Origin: Leclercia adecarboxylata
GTDB taxonomy: Bacteria > Pseudomonadota > Gammaproteobacteria > Enterobacterales > Enterobacteriaceae
Direction of reading: 5' to 3'
Length of the DNA: 64,000 nucleotides
Assembly: GCA_002360945.1 (NCBI GenBank)
Contig: DERO01000007.1
Location: forward strand, 62,001 to 126,000
The position numbers and the translations under genes are program-made. This document shows positions 1 through 8,301 of the stretch, piece by piece. The stretch's first letter is position 1, and every line of letters begins with the position of its first letter. Below the pieces are notes generated by a model. The model saw nothing but the letters and a program-made list of their open reading frames with translations. It did not search any database and was not told the DNA's origin.

Positions 1-1946
1 GGCAACGTTTTCAGCAGATCGTCAGGGCTGACGGAGGCCACAATGCTGCCCGGCTGCGGCATTTTGAAGATGTGGTTTTTCATCTTGCCGATGACGTGCA
101 TCTCACACGGACGGCAGTCGAACTTCAGGGTTAACACCTCATCGCCGTTCACCAGCTGCATCGGGGTGGCCTTCCAGCTCTTGATGCTGCCCTTCGCCTG
201 CTTCGGACAGAGGTTAAAGGCGAAGCGCAGGCAGTGCTTGGTGATCATCACCGGCACGTCGCCCTTCTCTTCGTGCGCTTCATAGGCGGCATCGATCAGC
301 TCGACGCCGTAGCGCTGATAGAACGCCCGCGCCTTGTGGTTGTAGACGTTCGCCAGGAAACTCAGATGCGTATCCGGGTAGACCGGCGGCGGCACAGACA
401 CCGCTTTGCGGCTGCCGCGCGGGTAGTTTGCCAGTCGCGCCGCGTCCAGCATCTCTGCCGTTTCACGACGGAACTGATTCAACAGGCTGTTCGGAATGAA
501 CAGCGCATCCGCCAGATTGACCTGAATATCGCGGGCGTAATAGATCGTCTGACCGAGTTTTGCCACGCCATCCTTCAGGCTGTTCAGCGCTTTTTCGGTG
601 TTATTAGCTACTTCAAACATCCCGTCGAGGGTATGAGTTACGCTGATGCCATCTTCACAGGTCATGGTGAGGATCAGCTGCTCTTCCCAGCCGCCCAGCT
701 CGATATCCACCGCAATGCGACGTTCGCTGGAGGTTTTCAGCAGCGCCTGCTGCCAGTTGTGGTCGAGGTTGCGGTTCAGGGCCGCATGCGGACGCGCTTT
801 ATAGAGGTCGGCCGGCATCTCGTTCGGCCAGACGCGGTAGCGATTTTCAGCAGTTTTCTCAACCGTATTGGCGCGGAAGCCCACCACTTCACGCTTGATC
901 ATCACGTTCAGGCCATCGCCGTTCGCCAGCGGTTCGGTCACTTCTACGTCGAGATACTCTTTCGTCACCTTGAGCACTTCACCCACCGGCAGGCCGATAA
1001 ATTTCGGTGAATCGAAGGCACCGATGTCGTCTTTACGCGCATTCACAAAGTAGTCGGTGCTGCCGCGGTGGAAGGTCTTATCGGTAGACGGAATAAAGAA
1101 GTGCTCGGTGCGCCCGGCTGAGCTGCGCGCCAGGCCACCGCGATCCTCAATGATGGCATCGAGCATCTGACGATAATGGGCGGTGATGTTCTTCACGTAG
1201 CTCATATCTTTGTAGCGCCCTTCAATCTTGAAGGATTGCACGCCCGCATCGATCAGCGCGCCCAGGTTGGCGGTCTGGTCGTTGTCTTTCATCGACAGCA
1301 GGTGTTTTTCAAAGGCTACCACGCGGCCCTGATCGTCTTTCAGGGTATACGGCAGTCGGCAGGCCTGAGAGCAGTCGCCGCGGTTGGCGCTGCGCCCGGT
1401 CTGGGCGTGAGAGATATTGCACTGCCCGGAATAGGCCACGCACAGGGCGCCGTGAATAAAGAACTCGATGGTGGCGTCGGTCGCCTGGCGGATATCGCGG
1501 ATCTGATTGAGGTTCAGCTCGCGCGCCAGCACGATCTGGGTGAAACCGGCATCGGAGAGAAACTTCGCTTTCTCCACGCTGCGGATGTCGCACTGGGTAC
1601 TGGCGTGCAGCTCAATCGGCGGGATTTCCATCTCGAGGACACCCATATCCTGCACGATCAGCGCGTCGACGCCGGTCTGGTACAGGTCGGTGATCAGACG
1701 CTGTGCGGGCTCCAGTTCATCATCATGAAGAATGGTGTTCAGGGTCACGAACACCTTCGCCCCGAAACGGTGGGCGAACGGCACCAGATCGGCGATATCG
1801 CGCAGGCTGTTGCTGGCATTATGGCGGGCGCCAAAGCCAGGGCCGCCGATATAGACCGCATCGGCACCGTGAAGGATCGCTTCACGGGCAATGGCGGCGT
1901 CACGAGCCGGGCTTAAGAGTTCAAGATGATGGGATGGCAGGCGCAT
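1..1946 (-). CDS. rlhA: 23S rRNA 5-hydroxycytidine (C2501) synthase, U32 peptidase-like; 3' end outside window
   Basis: Reading from the ATG at 1946 gives about 648 codons with no stop, so only the last few codons are missing (E. coli RlhA/YdcP is about 650 residues). The N-terminus (MRLPSHHLELLSPARD) and the cysteine cluster around residues 170-200 (QCNISHAQTGRSANRGDC, then SQAC) are typical of the U32 family, in which they bind an iron-sulfur cluster. In E. coli the enzyme hydroxylates C2501 of 23S rRNA. The next gene upstream is sutR, as in E. coli. The function is inferred from homology and synteny. Confidence 0.93.
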   Translation of the reverse strand, partial: MRLPSHHLELLSPARDAAIAREAILHGADAVYIGGPGFGARHNASNSLRDIADLVPFAHRFGAKVFVTLNTILHDDELEPAQRLITDLYQTGVDALIVQDMGVLEMEIPPIELHASTQCDIRSVEKAKFLSDAGFTQIVLARELNLNQIRDIRQATDATIEFFIHGALCVAYSGQCNISHAQTGRSANRGDCSQACRLPYTLKDDQGRVVAFEKHLLSMKDNDQTANLGALIDAGVQSFKIEGRYKDMSYVKNITAHYRQMLDAIIEDRGGLARSSAGRTEHFFIPSTDKTFHRGSTDYFVNARKDDIGAFDSPKFIGLPVGEVLKVTKEYLDVEVTEPLANGDGLNVMIKREVVGFRANTVEKTAENRYRVWPNEMPADLYKARPHAALNRNLDHNWQQALLKTSSERRIAVDIELGGWEEQLILTMTCEDGISVTHTLDGMFEVANNTEKALNSLKDGVAKLGQTIYYARDIQVNLADALFIPNSLLNQFRRETAEMLDAARLANYPRGSRKAVSVPPPVYPDTHLSFLANVYNHKARAFYQRYGVELIDAAYEAHEEKGDVPVMITKHCLRFAFNLCPKQAKGSIKSWKATPMQLVNGDEVLTLKFDCRPCEMHVIGKMKNHIFKMPQPGSIVASVSPDDLLKTL

Positions 1947-2026
1947 ACTTCGTCGTTATCCGTTATGGTCAAAATGGCGGCTATTGTAGTCAGAAGTATG
2001 GGCCAGTGAAACAGTTTTGCGCGCCT

Positions 2027-2554
2027 TTAGCGGGGATAATGGATAAGTGAGTGAAAGTGCACCGTTTGGCCGCTGCTGTTGCGGTAGGCGTGCGGTTTAT
2101 CCCCGGCAAAACGCAGGCCGGTATCGGGGGCCAGCGTCTGCCACACGCCGTCGATCTGCATCTCCAGTTCCCCGCTGATCACCACCACGTGCTCAATCAC
2201 CCCGGCTTCGTGCGGCGTGGACTCGCTGATCGTGCCCGGCGCGAGGGTTATCGAGAAGTGGTCATACTTCAGCGTCTCGTCCCAGGGGAACAGCGGTTTG
2301 ACCACCATCGCCTGCTGCTGTGGGTCGAATACCGGCGGGCTCTCCGCTTCGGGCGTGATAAAGGTCGAGAACGGCACGTTCAGCCCGGTGGCAATTTTCC
2401 ACAGCGTTGAGACCGTCGGGCTGGATTCGTTGCGCTCTACCTGACCGAGCATCGCTTTCGACACGCCGGTCTCTTCGGCTAGCTTTGACAGGCTCCAGCC
2501 GCGCGCCTGACGCAGCGTTTTCAATGTGATGGCAAGATGTTGAGTGATGTCCAT
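2027..2554 (-). CDS. sutR: XRE-family regulator with cupin sensor domain, SutR (YdcN)
   Basis: The 175-residue protein has an N-terminal helix-turn-helix (about residues 6-62, with GWSLSKLAEETGVSKAMLGQVE) and a C-terminal cupin fold (about 105-170), the architecture of E. coli SutR (178 aa), a regulator of sulfur-utilisation genes. The ATG at 2554 is preceded by a strong GGGAGGG ribosome site. It is divergent from ydcO, and the 89-bp gap between them carries repeated and inverted sequences that could be its operator. Identity is supported by both neighbours, rlhA and ydcO. Confidence 0.9.
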   Translation of the reverse strand: MDITQHLAITLKTLRQARGWSLSKLAEETGVSKAMLGQVERNESSPTVSTLWKIATGLNVPFSTFITPEAESPPVFDPQQQAMVVKPLFPWDETLKYDHFSITLAPGTISESTPHEAGVIEHVVVISGELEMQIDGVWQTLAPDTGLRFAGDKPHAYRNSSGQTVHFHSLIHYPR

Positions 2555-2575
2555 GGGCCCTCCCGTTGCCGCGAG

Positions 2576-2632
2576 TGTAGCACTTGTATGCTATAACGCA
2601 CAGTGCTACATTTGCGGCTGTTATAACGCACA
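2576..2632. promoter_or_regulatory. Candidate SutR operator: inverted repeat plus direct repeats
   Basis: The sutR-ydcO intergenic region contains a perfect 9-bp inverted repeat, TGTAGCACT (2576-2584) and AGTGCTACA (2602-2610), and a perfect 11-bp direct repeat, TATAACGCACA, at 2592-2602 and 2622-2632. The direct repeats are exactly 30 bp apart, close to three helical turns, so bound proteins would sit on the same DNA face. The repeats are seen directly; binding by SutR is inferred from the divergent arrangement. Confidence 0.55.
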
Positions 2633-2643
2633 ACGGAGTTCCC

Positions 2644-3810
2644 ATGCGCCCATCTTCGCTCACTTTTCCCACCCTGTTAGCGGGTTTTGTTGCCGTGCTG
2701 GTGGGTTACGCCAGCTCTGCCGCCGCCATCTGGCAGGCCGCTGCGGCGGCAGGTGCGACGGCCCCGCAGATCGCCGGCTGGATGACGTCGCTGGGGATCG
2801 GCATGGGGATCAGCACCCTGGCGCTGTCGTGGTGGTATAAAGCCCCGGTGCTCACTGCCTGGTCGACGCCCGGTGCTGCCCTGCTGGCGACCAGCCTGCA
2901 GGGGGTAACGCTGTCAGAGACCGTCGGCATCTTTATCTTTGCCAATGCCCTGATCCTGATTTGCGGCGTGAGCGGCCTGTTTGCCCGGCTGATGAAAATC
3001 ATCCCCCATTCGCTGGCGGCGGCGATGCTGGCAGGCGTCCTGCTGCGCTTTGGCCTGCAGGCCTTCAGCAACATGGAGGGGCATCTGCTGCTTTGCGGGA
3101 GTATGCTGCTGGCCTGGCTGCTGACCAAAGCCTTTGCCCCACGCTATGCCATCGTGGCGACCCTGCTGGTGGGCGGCGCGGTGGCGGCGCTGAAAGGTGA
3201 CGTTGTCACTGAACAACTCAGCTTCGCGGTGGTGATGCCGGAATTTATTACTCCGACCTTTAATCTGACTACGCTGATCAGCATCGGTCTGCCCTTCTTC
3301 CTGGTGACCATGGCCTCGCAGAATGCGCCGGGGTTCGCCACGCTTAAAGCCTCCGGCTATCCGGTGGCCGTCTCGCCGCTGATCGTCTTTACCGGCGGGC
3401 TGGCGCTGCTGCTGTCGCCGTTCGGGGTGTATTCGATCTGCATTGCGGCGATCACCGCTGCCATCTGCCAGAGCCCGGATGCGCACCCGGATGCCGATAA
3501 GCGCTGGCTGGCCGCCGCGGCAGCGGGTGTTTTTTATCTGCTGGCGGGGATTTTCGGCGGCTCGATTAGCGGGCTAATGGCCGCCCTGCCGCTAAGCTGG
3601 ATCCAGACCCTGGCGGGACTGGCGCTGCTGGGCACCATCGGCGGCAGCCTGCATCAGGCGCTGCACAATGAGACCGAACGCGATGCTGCTGTCGTGACCT
3701 TTCTGCTCACCGCCAGCGGCACGACCCTGGCCGGGATCGGCTCAGCATTCTGGGGATTAGTGGCGGGCGGCGTGTGCTACGCCCTGCTGCTACGCACCCG
3801 ACGCGCGTAG
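2644..3810 (+). CDS. ydcO: BenE-family inner-membrane transporter YdcO
   Basis: The 388-residue, strongly hydrophobic protein has about 11-12 membrane segments and matches E. coli YdcO (391 aa) along its whole length, including LTAWSTPGAALL near residue 75 and TMASQNAPG near residue 222. The family is named after BenE, a putative benzoate transporter, but the substrate of YdcO is not established. The ATG at 2644 was chosen because the E. coli protein starts there; a longer frame from 2584 would run through the repeat-containing promoter region. The stop overlaps the convergent AraC-type gene by 21 bp. Confidence 0.88.
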   Translation: MRPSSLTFPTLLAGFVAVLVGYASSAAAIWQAAAAAGATAPQIAGWMTSLGIGMGISTLALSWWYKAPVLTAWSTPGAALLATSLQGVTLSETVGIFIFANALILICGVSGLFARLMKIIPHSLAAAMLAGVLLRFGLQAFSNMEGHLLLCGSMLLAWLLTKAFAPRYAIVATLLVGGAVAALKGDVVTEQLSFAVVMPEFITPTFNLTTLISIGLPFFLVTMASQNAPGFATLKASGYPVAVSPLIVFTGGLALLLSPFGVYSICIAAITAAICQSPDAHPDADKRWLAAAAAGVFYLLAGIFGGSISGLMAALPLSWIQTLAGLALLGTIGGSLHQALHNETERDAAVVTFLLTASGTTLAGIGSAFWGLVAGGVCYALLLRTRRA

Positions 3811-4662
3811 CTGGGACGGCGTCAGCCCGGTGGCGGCGCGAAAGCGGTTACTGAAGTGGCTGGCGGAGCTGAACCCGCAGGCCAGGGCGATCTCGGTCAG
3901 CGGCTGGCGGGTGTGTCGCACCAGGTTTTTGGCCTTCTCCATGCGCCGCTGCATCACATACTGGTGCGGCGCCATCTGCATAGACTGACGGAACATGCGG
4001 GCAAAATGAAACTCGCTTAAGCTCGCCTGCGCAGCAAGATCTGCCAGGGTCAGCGGCTGGGCCAGATTCTCCTCGATAAACCCCAGCAGGTTACGCAGCA
4101 CGAACGGCGACAGGCCGCCCGTTACCGTGGGCAGCGCCCACTGCACGTTGCTGTAATGCTGCACCAGATGGGTCAGCAGCAGCGTGGAGGCGGTACTGAG
4201 CGTGAGCTGATTGGCCGACTGCTGCCAGTCGCAGCCGAGGATAAAATGGCGATACAGGGCGGTTATGCTGGCGTCGTCGCCAAACAGATTTTCGTCGAGG
4301 GTCAGGCTGTAGGGGCTCTTGTCCCAGATCTGCTCCCCAACGTTGCGCAGGTGATCGTCGGTACAGTACAGGTGAATAAACGACAGGTCGTCACGGATAT
4401 CCCAGCTGGACTCGCTCTCTTTCGGCATCAGGCAGAAACGGTCCGGGCCGCCGCCGTTTTTCCAGCCTGCGCTGGTTTTGTGATAACTCTCGTAGCCGTC
4501 GGCAATATAGAGGCTCAGGGTGTGGTGATCGCAATATTGCGTAATGGTGTCGCGTTTATTTGACCAGGCCGCCAGTTGGATCCCTGAATTCAACGCCACG
4601 GCATTGTGCAGCACCGCTTTATGTCTGCGCAGATTTTCAAAGGCACCGTACATCTCAGCCAT
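3790..4662 (-). CDS. AraC-family transcriptional regulator
   Basis: The 290-residue protein has an N-terminal ligand-sensing domain and a C-terminal AraC DNA-binding domain (about residues 190-285) with two helix-turn-helix units; LADLAAQASLSEFHFARMF and EIALACGFSSASHFSNRFR are the typical recognition segments. It is divergent from the DMT transporter gene at 4849, which is its probable target. This pair is absent from the E. coli ydcO-ydcL interval, so it is an accessory insertion in the backbone. The start is uncertain: a GTG lies two codons upstream at 4668. Confidence 0.85.
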   Translation of the reverse strand: MAEMYGAFENLRRHKAVLHNAVALNSGIQLAAWSNKRDTITQYCDHHTLSLYIADGYESYHKTSAGWKNGGGPDRFCLMPKESESSWDIRDDLSFIHLYCTDDHLRNVGEQIWDKSPYSLTLDENLFGDDASITALYRHFILGCDWQQSANQLTLSTASTLLLTHLVQHYSNVQWALPTVTGGLSPFVLRNLLGFIEENLAQPLTLADLAAQASLSEFHFARMFRQSMQMAPHQYVMQRRMEKAKNLVRHTRQPLTEIALACGFSSASHFSNRFRAATGLTPSQLRASGA

Positions 4663-4848
4663 AATCACTCACACACTGATGAATAAGAATCAACAAGTCT
4701 AAAAAGATCTGCCATTCAGTGCCAGTCCTGTTCACTCTCCGTCGGGAAAAAAGCGCAAGAATATGCAAGTCCGCCGCAAGTCTGTGAAAGAAGGCCATTC
4801 TTTCTGTCGCCATACTGAGTCCAGACTTTGCTGAAAAGAGAAATAACG

Positions 4849-5745
4849 ATGAACGCATTATTATACGCGCTGGTAGTGGTGATCTGGGGAACCACATGGA
4901 TAGCCATCTTCTTACAACAGGGGCCGGTACCTGCTCCGGTCTCGATTTTCTGGCGCTTTGCCGTCGCCACCGCCACCATCATGACGGTGCTTTTACTATT
5001 ACGACGTCTGCGCCCGCTCGCCCTGCGCGACCATCTGTTTTGCGGCCTGCAGGGCTGCTGCGTCTTCTGTTTCAACTTCTGGTGCTTTTACACAGCAGCG
5101 GCATATATCAATACCGGCCTCGAATCGGTGATTTTTTCGATGGCGGTGCTGTATAACGCCCTGAACAGCTTCCTGTTCTTTGGCCAGCGCCCGCCGGCAC
5201 GCTTCTATCTGGCGGCGGCGCTGGGCCTGCTCGGCATTATCACCCTGTTCTGGAACGATCTGCTCGCCAGCGGCTGGAGCGCCGGTCTGCTGTTTGGCAT
5301 TGCCCTTTCGGCGCTGGGTACCTACGGCTTCTCACTCGGGAATATGATCAGCCTGCGCCACCAGCGTAACGGGCTGGAGACCATGACCACCAACGCCTGG
5401 GCGATGCTGTACGGCACGCTGGTGATGGGGGCGATTGCGCTGATCCGCGGGGATGACTTCACGCCGGTCTGGTCGGTAAGCTATATGGGTGCCCTGCTCT
5501 ATCTGGCGCTGTTTGGCTCAGTGATTGCCTTTGGCGCTTACTTTACGCTGGTCGGACGGATTGGCGCAGGCAAAGCGGCGTACAGTACTCTGCTGTTCCC
5601 GCTGGTGGCGCTTTCATTTTCGACGGTGTACGAAGGGTATGTCTGGCACAGCAACGGGATTGCCGGGTTACTGCTGATCTTAACAGGGAATCTGGTGATG
5701 TTTGCCCGACCGGAGAACTGGTTTAAACGGCTGAGAGTGGCGTAA
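4849..5745 (+). CDS. DMT-superfamily (EamA) exporter
   Basis: The 298-residue protein has ten predicted membrane helices in two EamA repeats, typical of small-metabolite exporters of the drug/metabolite transporter family. It begins with MNALLYALVVVIWGTTWIAI, the usual WGTTW signature in helix 1. The ATG at 4849 follows GAGAAATAAC; the longer frame from 4828 adds residues before the first helix and is not favoured. It is paired divergently with the AraC-type regulator at 3790-4662, which suggests an inducible efflux unit. The substrate cannot be told from sequence. Confidence 0.85.
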   Translation: MNALLYALVVVIWGTTWIAIFLQQGPVPAPVSIFWRFAVATATIMTVLLLLRRLRPLALRDHLFCGLQGCCVFCFNFWCFYTAAAYINTGLESVIFSMAVLYNALNSFLFFGQRPPARFYLAAALGLLGIITLFWNDLLASGWSAGLLFGIALSALGTYGFSLGNMISLRHQRNGLETMTTNAWAMLYGTLVMGAIALIRGDDFTPVWSVSYMGALLYLALFGSVIAFGAYFTLVGRIGAGKAAYSTLLFPLVALSFSTVYEGYVWHSNGIAGLLLILTGNLVMFARPENWFKRLRVA

Positions 5746-5751
5746 AAAAAA

Positions 5752-5776
5752 ACCGGCCTGCGCGATGCAGGCCGGT
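5752..5776. terminator. Bidirectional intrinsic terminator between DMT gene and ydcL
   Basis: A 10-bp perfect stem, ACCGGCCTGC and GCAGGCCGGT, encloses a 5-nt loop. An A-tract (5744-5752) lies on one side and a T-rich stretch on the other, so it can terminate both convergent genes. Confidence 0.85.
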
Positions 5777-5782
5777 CTGTTG

Positions 5783-6454
5783 TTATTTGGTTTTATTTAC
5801 ATCAAACATGGTGGCATCTGTCGCCATATCATCAACAACCTGCTTCAGGGTCGCGAAGGTCATTGGCGTACTTTCGTTATTCAGCTCTTTACCTTCACCC
5901 TTACGGACGACTTTGATAACCGGCTTATTGGTTTTGGAGTCAATCAGCTCGCCTTCAAAGTACAGGTGGGTATCCATGGTACGGTGACCGGTGGCCATCT
6001 GCGTGCCGGCAACGACCAGAGCAACAGGGACAACTTCATAGAACTGCAGGCCCTCTTTCTGCGAGCTAACACCGGTGATAGCACCGCGGAAGATCAGGCT
6101 GCGTGGACCAGGAGACGCGACAATCGGCTTACGCTGGCCGACAGCGGTTTTCATTTTGGTGTTGGTATAGTTTAACAGTTCATCCAGCGTGCGTTGACCG
6201 ATCTGGGTGGTTGGCTTTGGTGTCGGATAATAGGTGATATTATTCCAGACAATGCTGTCGTAGTTTGCTTCGTTATAAGACGGGTCAACCCAGCGCAGTG
6301 TCGGCTTACCCGATGCAGAGGTGGTTTCTTTCAGCCCAGAGTAGTCTTTTAAAAAACCTGAATATTGATCAGGCGCAGCCACTTTTGAAGCACAGCCAGC
6401 GAGAAGCAACAGGCCGGAGAGCGCGGCAACTTTAAATAAAGTATTAGTACGCAT
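5783..6454 (-). CDS. ydcL: DUF3313 lipoprotein YdcL
   Basis: The 223-residue protein matches E. coli YdcL (222 aa) throughout, including SLIFRGAITGV and VVPVALVVAGTQMATGHRTM. It has a lipoprotein signal peptide with lipobox LLAGC and the lipidated cysteine at residue 21. The ATG at 6454 (MRTNTLFKV) corresponds to the E. coli start, so the longer frame from 6547 is rejected. The molecular function of DUF3313 is unknown. Synteny with tehAB and sutR/ydcO is as in E. coli, apart from the genes inserted on either side. Confidence 0.92.
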   Translation of the reverse strand: MRTNTLFKVAALSGLLLLAGCASKVAAPDQYSGFLKDYSGLKETTSASGKPTLRWVDPSYNEANYDSIVWNNITYYPTPKPTTQIGQRTLDELLNYTNTKMKTAVGQRKPIVASPGPRSLIFRGAITGVSSQKEGLQFYEVVPVALVVAGTQMATGHRTMDTHLYFEGELIDSKTNKPVIKVVRKGEGKELNNESTPMTFATLKQVVDDMATDATMFDVNKTK

Positions 6455-6594
6455 AATGGGTGTGTCCCTGTTAAGTGCAAATATGCAATTGAAGTTATAG
6501 CAAATGTTGGCTGAAAGAAAAGTGACAAAAAATGATGAAGACAGCACAAATTGAAAAAAAACTGCCCGCCATGATGGCGGGCAGCGTTAAACGT

Positions 6595-8187
6595 TTATTT
6601 TATATCCACTTGCCAGAATAAATGTTTACCGAACGGGTCAATTTCGTAACCTGTTACTTCCTTGCGCACAGGCTCAAAAATAGTTGAGTGCGCAATCATT
6701 ACTGCCGGCATTTGATCGTGCATCATTTGCTGCGCCTGTTTATATAACGCAATCCTTTTATTCTGATCGGTAATTGATTTCGCCTCAGCAATAATTTTAT
6801 CAAATGGCGGATAACACCATTTCGCGGAATTAGACCCTCCGTTGGCCGAGGTGCAGGTAAAGAGCGGGCCAAAGAAGTTATCCGGGTCGCCCGTTGCCGT
6901 GGTCCAGCCCATCAACGCCGCCTGATGCTCGCCGCCTTTCACCCGCTTGAGGTATTCCCCCCACTCGTAAGTGACGACTTTGGTCTGCACGCCGACTTTC
7001 GCCCAGTCGGCCTGGATCATCTCGGCCATCCGTTTGGCATTAGGGTTATAGGGGCGCTGCACCGGCATGGCCCACAGGTCGATAGTCATCCCGTTAGCAA
7101 AACCGGCCTCTTTCAGCAGGGCTTTGGCTTTTTCCGGATCGTAATCGTAGTCTTTCAACTCACTGTCGGCGCTCCAGACGCCAGGCGGCAGCAGGTTTTT
7201 CGCGGCGGTGCCGGTGCCCTGGAAGACCGCCTCAATAATCGCCGGTTTGTTGATCGCCATCGCCAGCGCCTGGCGCACCTTGACGTTATCCAGCGGCGGT
7301 TTTTGCGTGTTGAACGACAGGAAACCGGTATTAAGACCCGCCTTGCTCATCAGGTTGAGATCTTTGTTGGCCTTCATCCGCGGCAGATCGGCGGGGTTCG
7401 GGAACGGCATCACCTGGCACTCGTTTTTCTCCAGCTTGGCGAAGCGCACCGAGGCATCCGGAACGATGGTGAACACCAGGCGATCCAGTTTGGCTTTGCC
7501 CTGCCAGTACTCCGGGAACGCGGTAAACAGAATACGTGAGTCCTTCTGGTATTTCGCCAGCTTAAACGGCCCGGTGCCGATCGGCTCCATGTCTACCTTC
7601 TCCGGGGTGCCGGCTTTCAGCATCGCATCGGCATATTCTGCAGACAGGATCGAGGCGAAATACCAGCCCAGATCGGCCACGAAGGGTGCTTCCGGGTGAG
7701 CCAGGGTGAAGCGCACCGTATGGTCATCCACTTTATCGATAGCGGTGATCAGCTTGCCGAACTCCAGGCTCTCGAAGTTGGAGTAGTTGCCGTTGGAGAC
7801 GTTGTGATAAGGATGACTGGCATCTTTCTGACGCATAAACGAGAAGATCACATCATCGGCGTTAAAGTCTCGCGTCGGCGTGAACAACTTGTTGCTCTGG
7901 AACTTCACCCCTTTGCGCAGATGGAAGGTATAGATCTTGCCATCCTCGCTGACGTCCCAGCTTTCGGCCAGGCTCGGCACCAGATGGGTAGTGCCCGGGG
8001 TAAAATCCACCAGCCGGTTATACACCGGTACGGCGCTGGCATCCACGCTGGTGCCCGAGGTATACAGTTGCGGGTTAAAGTTCTCCGGCGATCCTTCCGA
8101 ACAATAGACCAGCGTTTTCGCGGCAACGGTGGAACTGACCGTCAGCGCGGCTACGGTCAGAGCCAACGTTGTGAGGTTGCTTTTCAT
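6595..8187 (-). CDS. Periplasmic peptide-binding protein, DppA-like (SBP family 5)
   Basis: The 530-residue protein has a Sec signal peptide (cleavage near TVAA/KTL, residue 23) followed by an extracytoplasmic family-5 fold; the mature start KTLVYCSEGSPENFNPQ is very close to the dipeptide/heme-binding DppA. The ATG at 8187 has an AGGAAA ribosome site. No permease or ATPase genes are nearby, so it would have to share a Dpp- or Opp-type membrane complex encoded elsewhere. It is divergent from a peptidase T paralogue at 8302, which suggests a joint role in peptide scavenging. The peptide preference is unknown. Confidence 0.88.
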   Translation of the reverse strand: MKSNLTTLALTVAALTVSSTVAAKTLVYCSEGSPENFNPQLYTSGTSVDASAVPVYNRLVDFTPGTTHLVPSLAESWDVSEDGKIYTFHLRKGVKFQSNKLFTPTRDFNADDVIFSFMRQKDASHPYHNVSNGNYSNFESLEFGKLITAIDKVDDHTVRFTLAHPEAPFVADLGWYFASILSAEYADAMLKAGTPEKVDMEPIGTGPFKLAKYQKDSRILFTAFPEYWQGKAKLDRLVFTIVPDASVRFAKLEKNECQVMPFPNPADLPRMKANKDLNLMSKAGLNTGFLSFNTQKPPLDNVKVRQALAMAINKPAIIEAVFQGTGTAAKNLLPPGVWSADSELKDYDYDPEKAKALLKEAGFANGMTIDLWAMPVQRPYNPNAKRMAEMIQADWAKVGVQTKVVTYEWGEYLKRVKGGEHQAALMGWTTATGDPDNFFGPLFTCTSANGGSNSAKWCYPPFDKIIAEAKSITDQNKRIALYKQAQQMMHDQMPAVMIAHSTIFEPVRKEVTGYEIDPFGKHLFWQVDIK

Positions 8188-8301
8188 CGCGTTTTCCTGT
8201 CTTTTAATTTGACGGCTAATGAATTTTTGTCGTGCCAAACCATAAATAACACTAAAGTGATTTTGCAAACACCTGATAACTCAAATAAAGAAGGATCCAC
8301 C

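Noticed and set aside
7696..8301. A 5' extension of the peptidase T frame by about 200 codons
   Set aside because: It runs antisense through the signal-peptide end of the DppA-like gene, and the PepT-like domain begins exactly at ATG 8302 with its own ribosome site.
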